From: Crocinitomix catalasitica ATCC 23190
Lineage (GTDB): Bacteria; Bacteroidota; Bacteroidia; Flavobacteriales_D; Crocinitomicaceae
DNA: 64,000 nt
Direction of reading: 5' to 3'
NCBI RefSeq assembly: GCF_000621625.1
Contig: NZ_JHXV01000007.1
Span: forward strand, 1-64,000
The notes under the pieces: generated by a model
Databases searched by the model: none
Seen by the model: the letters and a program-made list of their open reading frames with translations, nothing else
What the model was told of the DNA's origin: nothing
Part shown: positions 57,758 through 64,000 of the stretch, one piece after another
How the letters are laid out: the number at the start of each line of letters is the position of its first letter
Numbering within the stretch: position 1 is the first letter of the stretch
Made by a program: the position numbers and the translations under genes

Positions 57758-60652
57758 TTAAAAATTCATGCTGAATTTCGCACTGAATGTAGTCCCAGGA
57801 CTTAATCGTGAGAAATATTGATTATCCGTTTCGAAAGATCTATAAATAGACTCTTTATCGTCATTTAATAAGTTATTGATTTTAACACCTATTGTATACT
57901 GACCTTTTTCACCAAAGCTTTTGTTCGCATTAAAGTTCAAGCTATGGAAAGGAACAGAATAGATATCTGGTCTATCAACAATACCAACATATTGTAATGT
58001 TCTACCTTGTACGTTATAATAAACACCAGCTTCAAATCCTTTTAAGAAACCTTCAGTACCACCTCTATAAGAGAAACCTAAGTTAATCAAGTAAGGCGCT
58101 TGTCCTGCCATGTCTCTATAGTCACCTATTGTTTGACCTGTTCTAGCGTTTAGTTCTCTACTTTCCTTTTCAGTTTCACTATATTGAATTCGAGAAGCTG
58201 TATAAGTCAAGTTTAAATTGAAGCTAAAGTTTTCGAACTTTTCACCGAGTTTTTTAAGGTTTTGTCTCATTTCAAATTCTCCACCGATAACCTCACCGTT
58301 ACCAACGTTACGTGGTTGGAAAGATCCAGTTTGAGCAGCAAATTGAACAATTTCAATCGGGTTTAAGAATTTTTTATAGAATGCAGTCAATGATACTGTA
58401 GATCCTGGCTTGTTGAAAAATTCCCAACGTGCATCAAAATTGTGGATATCTGTACTTTCTAATTCACCATCCCAATAAACTTTACCTGAAGCTTTGTCAA
58501 CATCTGTAAACAAACCACCAATAAAAGTACGACCAGTAACTGGATCATATATCTCAGCATATGAAAGTTCCTTAAATGACGGGCGGGCAACTGTTTTACC
58601 ATAAGAGAAACGGAAGTTTTGACGATCATCAACCTTATAAGTCATGTTTAATGATGGATAAAGTCCTAAATTATTTAATACTTCATCATTCTTAAATACG
58701 TTGGTTCCTAATTGATCCTGTCCAGTATAACGTTGAACATAATTTTCAACCCTAACTCCAATTGTTGTTGAAATACGTTTCCAAGGATGTAATTCTGCAG
58801 AGATATAACCTGCTGTATTGTTCACATTAGAATTGTATTTATTAGGATTTGCAGGAAGGAAAGAAGCTTCGTAAGTTGTCCCTTTTGAGATATCGCCATT
58901 GATTGGCCAGATATTCTCATCTGCAAATAATTCATCAGGATCACCTGTTAAATTTACATTTCTAATATTCAATGCGAAATTTCTAATTACGAAATCTCTT
59001 TGCTTATAAGTATGTGCAGCACCAAATTTAAATTTAGCATCTCTTTCTCTAAATTTAAAAGTCTTTGTTGCGCCAACCTTTCCAGAAAGGTTTTTTTCGT
59101 TCAACTCTCTCCAAATACGTTCTGGAAAACCAGCTTCTGTTCCAATTACTAAAGAGTCACCTCTTTCTTCGTATCTTGTAAAACGAATGTCTGGATCTTT
59201 AATTAAAGACAATGTTGGAGCTAATTTCCATTCAACATCCCATTTATTTTCGTAGTTACTGTGCTTACCAGTCAATAAAACATTCGTTAAAGAACGTTGA
59301 CTATATTCAAGATTGTGTTGATATCCGTGAAATACAGCACCTTGATCAGAGTTATAATAATCAAAAACACCTGCTTTAGACTCACCATTTTGAAGGTGTA
59401 ATAAATTTAAAGTGAATTTCGCTTTTTGCGTCTTAACAGCAATACCTGCCATACCTGTCATTAATACATTATTAACGCCATACGATCCAGTTTGTAATTC
59501 ACGAACCTCCATTTGCGTATTGTCTAAATCACCAGCTAAACCATATCTACCAAATTCAGCTTCTTTATAATATTCAGTTGAATTTTTATAAGATCCGATT
59601 ACATTATAACCGATGGTTAACTTTTTCTTTTTGAATTGATTTCCAAAAGAAAGAGATGCAGATCCATCCATCAAACTCATTTTACTGAAAGTTGCCATTG
59701 TTGAATTAAAGCCACCCAATACTTCTTTGTATCTAGTCGCTTTTTCTTCATCACCAATTGCTTCAGCGAAAAACGGAATATTAGATGTCGCAGGAATATC
59801 ACGTGTTCCATCATCAAAACCTAAAAAGTCAGTTTTACCACCTTCGTAAGTCATATAATCTTGTTGAAAGTGAAAACCTGGATTGTAACCAGCACTGATA
59901 GAAAAACTTCTTTTTCTTTCTTCAGGGAAACTTTTTAATGAGATATCAACTACACCACCTGTAAAATCAGCTGGAAGTTCAGCAACAAATGTTTTATTCA
60001 CAATAATATTATCTAAAATATTTGTTGGAAAAATATCCATTTGGATTGTATTTCTGTCAGGATCAAGACCCGGAACATCCATACCGTTTAATAATGTTTT
60101 ATTGTAGCGATCACCTAAACCACGTACATAAACATATTTACCACCTGCAACAGATACACCAGGAACTCTAGTCATTGCCGAAGCAGCGTCAGAATCACCA
60201 ATTTTCTTGAATTGAGCAGAAGATATACCGTCAATTTGTCCAACAGCAGTTTTTTTCATGTTTAAAACTGCATTTTCAGTTGAGCGAACACGTTGTTTAG
60301 TAACAACTACTGTTGTCAACTCGTTCGTTGCCTCTTGCATATAGATGTCATCTACAAGAGAAGCTTCTCCTGCTTTAACAACAACTGCTGGAATGATAAT
60401 TTTTTCAAAACCAATAAAGGTTAATTCTAAAGTATAAGTTCCAGGAGCAACTGTAAAACTATATTTACCATCCAAATCTGCTCTAACACCTTTTGTTAAT
60501 TCAGGTATGCTTACCCTAACCCCAGGCATTGTTTGGTTCGATTTTTCATCAATTATTGTCCCGCGAATAAATCCATTTTCTTGACTTAATCCGCTATGAG
60601 AAAACAACATAGTTGTCAATAAAAGAATAGAATATAGAAACTGTATTTTCAT
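57758..60652 (-). CDS. TonB-dependent outer-membrane receptor with CarboxypepD_reg-like N-terminal domain
   Basis: A 964-residue receptor with a signal peptide ending LSQ (1-23). A carboxypeptidase-regulatory-like domain spans about 27-112 (GFIRGTIIDEKSNQTMPGVR). The plug is at about 120-235 (ATNELTTVVVTKQRVRSTEN, DSDAASAMTRVPGVSVAGGK, YVYVRGLGDRYNKTLLNGMD). A 22-strand type barrel ends in Phe (FSAKFSMNF). There is no SusD neighbour; the companion is the Cys-motif lipoprotein gene 100 bp upstream, separated by a hairpin. The ligand is unknown. Upstream Pho-box-like repeats hint at a phosphorus source. Confidence 0.92.
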   Translation of the reverse strand: MKIQFLYSILLLTTMLFSHSGLSQENGFIRGTIIDEKSNQTMPGVRVSIPELTKGVRADLDGKYSFTVAPGTYTLELTFIGFEKIIIPAVVVKAGEASLVDDIYMQEATNELTTVVVTKQRVRSTENAVLNMKKTAVGQIDGISSAQFKKIGDSDAASAMTRVPGVSVAGGKYVYVRGLGDRYNKTLLNGMDVPGLDPDRNTIQMDIFPTNILDNIIVNKTFVAELPADFTGGVVDISLKSFPEERKRSFSISAGYNPGFHFQQDYMTYEGGKTDFLGFDDGTRDIPATSNIPFFAEAIGDEEKATRYKEVLGGFNSTMATFSKMSLMDGSASLSFGNQFKKKKLTIGYNVIGSYKNSTEYYKEAEFGRYGLAGDLDNTQMEVRELQTGSYGVNNVLMTGMAGIAVKTQKAKFTLNLLHLQNGESKAGVFDYYNSDQGAVFHGYQHNLEYSQRSLTNVLLTGKHSNYENKWDVEWKLAPTLSLIKDPDIRFTRYEERGDSLVIGTEAGFPERIWRELNEKNLSGKVGATKTFKFRERDAKFKFGAAHTYKQRDFVIRNFALNIRNVNLTGDPDELFADENIWPINGDISKGTTYEASFLPANPNKYNSNVNNTAGYISAELHPWKRISTTIGVRVENYVQRYTGQDQLGTNVFKNDEVLNNLGLYPSLNMTYKVDDRQNFRFSYGKTVARPSFKELSYAEIYDPVTGRTFIGGLFTDVDKASGKVYWDGELESTDIHNFDARWEFFNKPGSTVSLTAFYKKFLNPIEIVQFAAQTGSFQPRNVGNGEVIGGEFEMRQNLKKLGEKFENFSFNLNLTYTASRIQYSETEKESRELNARTGQTIGDYRDMAGQAPYLINLGFSYRGGTEGFLKGFEAGVYYNVQGRTLQYVGIVDRPDIYSVPFHSLNFNANKSFGEKGQYTIGVKINNLLNDDKESIYRSFETDNQYFSRLSPGTTFSAKFSMNF

Positions 60653-60687
60653 TTTAAAAATGTTTAAATTGCTTAGTTGTGTTTTAG

Positions 60688-60730
60688 CAAAAAACTCGTA
60701 GGTATATTTTAGTATACCTACGAGTCAAAA
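60688..60730 (-). terminator. strong hairpin between companion lipoprotein and TonB receptor genes
   Basis: ACTCGTAGGTATA / TATACCTACGAGT is a 13-bp perfect stem with a 6-base loop, followed on the minus strand by a T-run. It would terminate most transcripts after the lipoprotein gene, leaving the receptor to read-through or its own promoter. Confidence 0.85.
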
Positions 60731-60752
60731 AAGTTATAATGTTTGTTCTAGA

Positions 60753-61997
60753 TTAAAAATCAGCTAAAGATCCGTTAACTGCAGCCCAAGACCAAGTATT
60801 GAATACTGATTTGTCAGCACCTACAGTGTTTGCACCTTCAGCAACTGTTGTTACAAATGCATCAGCACCATCTTTAAAGAAAGCAGTTACATCAGCATCT
60901 GGAAGAGTAGCTTGAAAAGCAGCAAATGCACAAGCGTAAACTGTTGGGATTTGATCGAAATCTTGTCCTGCAGAAACTCCGAAGAAATAAATATTACTCA
61001 TATCTACCCAAGAATTGTCATCTAAATCAACTAAACCATCAGCACCGTCAGCATAAACTGAACCGTTTTTGATTGTGTGCTTAGCTTCCATTGCTCCTTC
61101 AGGACCATCTAATTCAAAACACTCATCACCTGCGTTTATTACGATAAAGTTATCTAAAGTACCTGACCAAGATTGATCCGTATCAATTGCATCATCACCA
61201 GCATTCCAAACAACTGCGTTGTTTACAGATACCGATCCACCAAACCACTCAATACCATCATCTTGATTAGCGATAATCTCAACGTGATTAATTGTAGTTC
61301 CTGAACCAACACCACCTAATGTTAATCCGTTAATTTCATTTCCTTCACCGATATTCGCTCCACCATGTCTGATTGAGATATACTCAATAACACCTGAGTT
61401 ATCAGCGTTGTTAGTTCCACCATATAATCCGTTTGGATCAGAAACTGGAATTCCTTCGATTTGAACAGATGCAGCATCTGCAGAAATTTCAGCATTTCCA
61501 AGAATCAATAAACCACCCCATAAACCATCTAAATCTGGAGATAAGTTTGGAGAAGCAATTTGTCCTGAAACAATTTTATCAGCAACTGAAGTAAAGATAA
61601 TTGGTTCAGCAGCTGTTCCTTTTGCCATTAATTTAGCATCTTTTGCAATTACTAAAGCAGTTGCATTAGCTCCTGTTCCAGCATCACCTTTAATTACTGT
61701 TCCAGCTTCAATTGTTAAAGTTGCACCTGAAGTTACAGCAACACGTGTAGTTAAGATATAAACTTTATCTTTTGTCCAAGTTGTGTTTGATGTAATGTTT
61801 CCAGTAACCTTTACTTCGTTTCCTTCAACCTCAGTAATACAAGATCCGTCATCTTTTTTCGCATCTTCGTCATAGTTAGTTGCAGCTGCATCAGTACAAC
61901 CTTCTTTTTTACATGATGTCATGCCAGTCATTAAAGCTCCTGCCGTTACTAACATCACTAAAGTTAATTTCTTTTTCATATTCAATTTGTTTTTCAA
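60753..61997 (-). CDS. lipoprotein with GCTD/NYD motif and beta-helix-like body, TonB-receptor companion
   Basis: A 414-residue lipoprotein (lipobox MTSC, Cys29). Just after the anchor comes GCTDAAATNYDEDAKKDDGS then Cys, a motif seen in many Bacteroidota surface proteins (C-T-D-x-x-A-x-N-Y-x-x-x-A). The body (about 65-410) has right-handed beta-helix-like repeats (VTSGATLTIEAGTVIKG, GVGSGTTINHVEIIANQDDG, WNAGDDAIDTDQSWSGTLDN). A second Met at 61979 is an equally good start. It precedes the TonB receptor gene and may bind the ligand at the surface. Divergent upstream DNA has Pho-box-like repeats. Confidence 0.82.
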   Translation of the reverse strand: MKNKLNMKKKLTLVMLVTAGALMTGMTSCKKEGCTDAAATNYDEDAKKDDGSCITEVEGNEVKVTGNITSNTTWTKDKVYILTTRVAVTSGATLTIEAGTVIKGDAGTGANATALVIAKDAKLMAKGTAAEPIIFTSVADKIVSGQIASPNLSPDLDGLWGGLLILGNAEISADAASVQIEGIPVSDPNGLYGGTNNADNSGVIEYISIRHGGANIGEGNEINGLTLGGVGSGTTINHVEIIANQDDGIEWFGGSVSVNNAVVWNAGDDAIDTDQSWSGTLDNFIVINAGDECFELDGPEGAMEAKHTIKNGSVYADGADGLVDLDDNSWVDMSNIYFFGVSAGQDFDQIPTVYACAFAAFQATLPDADVTAFFKDGADAFVTTVAEGANTVGADKSVFNTWSWAAVNGSLADF

Positions 61998-62069
61998 TTT
62001 TTTTTGACAAAGATCAGTCAGATTTACTCAAAGGATATTACAGTAGTTTTAACAGTAGATAAATAAAAC

Positions 62070-62094
62070 GCTAACAACGTTAATTTAATGTTAC
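62070..62094 (-). promoter_or_regulatory. candidate Pho box upstream of the TonB-companion operon
   Basis: On the minus strand TAAC occurs twice with an 11-bp period (plus-strand GTTA at 62079 and 62090), with a related GCTAAC word 9 bp further (62070). It has the same period and core as the repeats near 19.5 kb and 23.5 kb. Confidence 0.45.
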
Positions 62095-62276
62095 CAAATA
62101 ATACTTAATAGTCAGAAAATAAAATAGTTAGGTCTTAATGTTGGAGGTGGGTAAAAGCAAGAGAATTATTTTTTTTTGTTTATTGATGTATTTATTTCTA
62201 AAACTTTTAATACAGTAGATTGGTGTGGTTAGGAAACTGGTTGTTTTCAGGGATAGATATGGGTATATGATTGAAG

Positions 62277-62284
62277 TATATTTG
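62277..62284 (+). promoter_or_regulatory. -7 box of the 62340 lipoprotein gene
   Basis: TATATTTG is an exact TAnnTTTG, 56 bp before the ATG. No convincing -33 TTTG at 19-21 bp. Confidence 0.4.
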
Positions 62285-62339
62285 TTTATAAATATTGATC
62301 GATAATTATTTTAATATTTTTGTTGTCTAAAATTCACCT

Positions 62340-63962
62340 ATGAACCTACTCAAGAAAGCCAATTTAATGGCTGTCGGACTGCTATTGCTTTTTGCAGGAT
62401 GTAAAAAATTAGATCCCTATAAAGATTTAAGTAAAATAACAAGCACTTCCTGGAATCCAATACTTGCAGTCCCTGTAGCGCATACCGAATTTGGTGTCTA
62501 TGACATTCTTGCCAGAACAGATAGTACGGATCTTGTAATCATCGATCCAATTACAGGAGAGATCGCTTTGACATATAAAGGTGAAATATTATCCTTTAGA
62601 GCCGAAGATTTATTTGATATTCCAGACTTTTCTGAATCATTGCGGTTTAGTTTGCTTGATTTAGGGCCGCTGCCTGCAATAAGTTATTCGGGAACTGCCA
62701 CTTCATCTGAAACAAGTAGTTTGTTGATTGAGCCAGTAGCTGGAATGGAAATTCATTCGGTTACTTTTAAATCAGGTTCCTTAGATTTTTCCTTTTCTAC
62801 AGATCTTAAACATGATTTGACGATTGAAATTGAAATTCCTTCATTATTAGTCGGAGGCGCGCCAATTAATGAGTCTTTTGAGTTGACTTATGATGGTGAT
62901 GTTCCACAAGAACTGGCTAGGTCAATTGACTTGGCGGGTGCTATTGGTGATTTTACTCTAGATGGAATGACTGTAAATGAAATTGAAGCGAATTATTCAA
63001 TAACAATTAATGGTACAGGTGAAGAAATAGTAGGAACTGAAAGTTTTGAAACATCCATAGGATTTACTGATATCAATTATAAAAATGCAACAGGTAATTT
63101 TGGAATGCATTCATTAGGTAGCTACAGTGATTCAATACTATTGCGCATTTTTAATAATGCAATTGATGGTTATTTCGAATTAACAAACCCTAAAATTAGA
63201 TTGGAGATGATCAATTCATTTGGTTTTCCAGTGGAAGTGAATTTGTCAGATTTAAAAACAGTCAGTGAGGTCACAGGAGAAACATTTGTTTTGGATGGGT
63301 ATCCTAGTACAATTTCAATTCCGTATCCAACAGAATTTGGCGATGATCGGTCTTATTTATTAGAGTTGAATAAAACGAATACGACTAATATTTCAACGAT
63401 AATTACACCTGTCCCGAAATACTTTCATTTCGCAGCAAGTGGGCTAGCAAATCCTGATGGTCCGCCGGTAACGCCTAACTTCATTGAAGATGTAAGTCAA
63501 TTTAAAATAAATGCAGAAATAGAATTACCGTTAGAAGGTTTTGCGCACGGTTTTCAAATGGTAGATACGGTTGAGTTTGACTTTTCAGATGATGTAGAAG
63601 AAGTTGAACGGGTTATGTTTCGATTGATTATTAACAATGGATTCCCTATTGATTTATCTGCAGGTGTGACTTTTGTTGACGAAGATTATACAACCTTGTT
63701 AACGCCAACTATTGGTATAGAAAACATAGTGAAATCGGGTCGAATTAATGCAGATGGTTTAGTGATTGACAAAACGGAACAGATCACAGATATTTCAATT
63801 GAAAGATTGGATGTGCCTAAATTGAAACATGCGAAATATATAATTATTCGCACAGATGCAGAAACTGCGAATGGGATAAATGGTGATATTGTTAAACTCT
63901 ACGATTTCTATAGTCTATCAATCAAATTAGGAATGCAGGTAGAAGGCAAGCTTAATTTTTAA
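62340..63962 (+). CDS. large lipoprotein, uncharacterised
   Basis: A 540-residue protein with an SPII signal (MNLLKKANLMAVGLLLLFAG, Cys21). The mature protein is almost all beta and acidic (PILAVPVAHTEFGVYDILAR, IEIEIPSLLVGGAPINESFE, ITINGTGEEIVGTESFETSI) with no sorting tail. The opening 'WNP-ILAVPVAHTEF' segment recurs in Bacteroidota lipoproteins of unknown role. The next gene begins 18 bp after the stop, so an operon continues beyond the window. Confidence 0.75.
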   Translation: MNLLKKANLMAVGLLLLFAGCKKLDPYKDLSKITSTSWNPILAVPVAHTEFGVYDILARTDSTDLVIIDPITGEIALTYKGEILSFRAEDLFDIPDFSESLRFSLLDLGPLPAISYSGTATSSETSSLLIEPVAGMEIHSVTFKSGSLDFSFSTDLKHDLTIEIEIPSLLVGGAPINESFELTYDGDVPQELARSIDLAGAIGDFTLDGMTVNEIEANYSITINGTGEEIVGTESFETSIGFTDINYKNATGNFGMHSLGSYSDSILLRIFNNAIDGYFELTNPKIRLEMINSFGFPVEVNLSDLKTVSEVTGETFVLDGYPSTISIPYPTEFGDDRSYLLELNKTNTTNISTIITPVPKYFHFAASGLANPDGPPVTPNFIEDVSQFKINAEIELPLEGFAHGFQMVDTVEFDFSDDVEEVERVMFRLIINNGFPIDLSAGVTFVDEDYTTLLTPTIGIENIVKSGRINADGLVIDKTEQITDISIERLDVPKLKHAKYIIIRTDAETANGINGDIVKLYDFYSLSIKLGMQVEGKLNF

Positions 63963-63980
63963 CTGTCAAAAAATTCGATT

Positions 63981-64000
63981 ATGAAACAAATAATTTTGGC
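63981..64000 (+). CDS. start of a further gene (truncated by window end)
   Basis: ATG 63981 encodes MKQIIL before the window ends. The charged start and hydrophobic residues suggest a signal peptide. The 18-bp spacing from the 62340 gene suggests co-transcription. Confidence 0.45.

Larger units (their letters stand above)
61998..62339. other. 342-bp divergent intergenic region with promoters
   Basis: AT-rich. It contains the 11-bp-period repeat at 62070-62094, a minus-strand ATCCTTTG word near 62028-62036 that may be part of the lipoprotein-gene promoter, and a TATATTTG -7 box at 62277-62284 for the rightward lipoprotein gene. No ORF or RNA was recognised. Confidence 0.55.

Noticed and set aside
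1-64000. tRNA, rRNA, prophage, toxin-antitoxin or restriction system
   Set aside because: No cloverleaf or rRNA-like stretch, phage structural gene, or paired toxin/antitoxin or restriction/modification genes were recognised by reading. A covariance-model scan would be needed to exclude small RNAs.

Overview
The window looks like a chromosomal segment of a low-GC Bacteroidota, most likely a member of the Flavobacteriales. The signs are type IX secretion (T9SS) sorting tails on five proteins, a gldA gliding ABC subunit, Bacteroidota-type promoters (TTTG then TAnnTTTG), many SPII lipoproteins with little visible Shine-Dalgarno sequence, and families such as DUF4837, bacterial GH3 and Na/Pi-PhoU fusions. 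I cannot name the genus from the sequence alone. No rRNA, tRNA or CRISPR array was seen.

Layout. 1-0.4 kb: the end of an IS110-family transposase. 0.4-5.7 kb (minus strand): a large secreted PKD/SprB-type adhesin with a type B T9SS tail, a GNAT-like protein and pdhB. 6-16.8 kb: housekeeping genes (ppiD, a thioesterase, a GT9 glycosyltransferase, dtd, rsgA, a GT2 glycosyltransferase, dCMP deaminase, an S41 protease, an ArsM-like methyltransferase, a YdeI-CDGSH protein, a VOC protein). 17-24.2 kb: a phosphate-flavoured block with a Na/Pi cotransporter carrying a PhoU domain, an OprP-like porin broken by a one-base frameshift, two PhoB-like response regulators without kinases, and a TetR regulator. 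24.2-34 kb: a secreted M14 carboxypeptidase, a 36-residue membrane protein, GH3, a RAYT/REP island inside a 76-bp direct duplication, and the tatA-gatA-LysM transglycosylase-DUF4837 gene string. 34-43.4 kb: an aldehyde dehydrogenase, gldA, a PLP sulfur-amino-acid enzyme with a divergent Lrp regulator, marC, hutI with a coupled 57-residue membrane ORF, and an LpoB-like envelope cluster behind a possible sigma-54 promoter. 43.4-57 kb: an SDR/TetR pair, two repeat-built T9SS paralogues, recJ, a BaiN-like flavoprotein and a metzincin-like protease. 57-64 kb: a MITE-like element, a TonB-dependent receptor with a companion lipoprotein, and a further lipoprotein.

The most interesting thread is regulatory. 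Tandem TTAAC-like half-sites with an exact 11-bp period lie upstream of the Na/Pi cotransporter, the porin, the second response regulator and, 40 kb away, the TonB-receptor companion operon. They resemble Pho boxes (TTAACA direct repeats in Bacillus; 11-bp PhoB repeats in enterics) and suggest one phosphate-starvation regulon that includes an uncharacterised TonB uptake pair. The second thread is repetitive DNA: two dispersed hairpin repeat families, a RAYT island flanked by a 76-bp duplication that carries the 3' ends of both neighbouring genes, a 248-bp element with about 48-bp inverted ends, and an orphan scrap of a T9SS tail.
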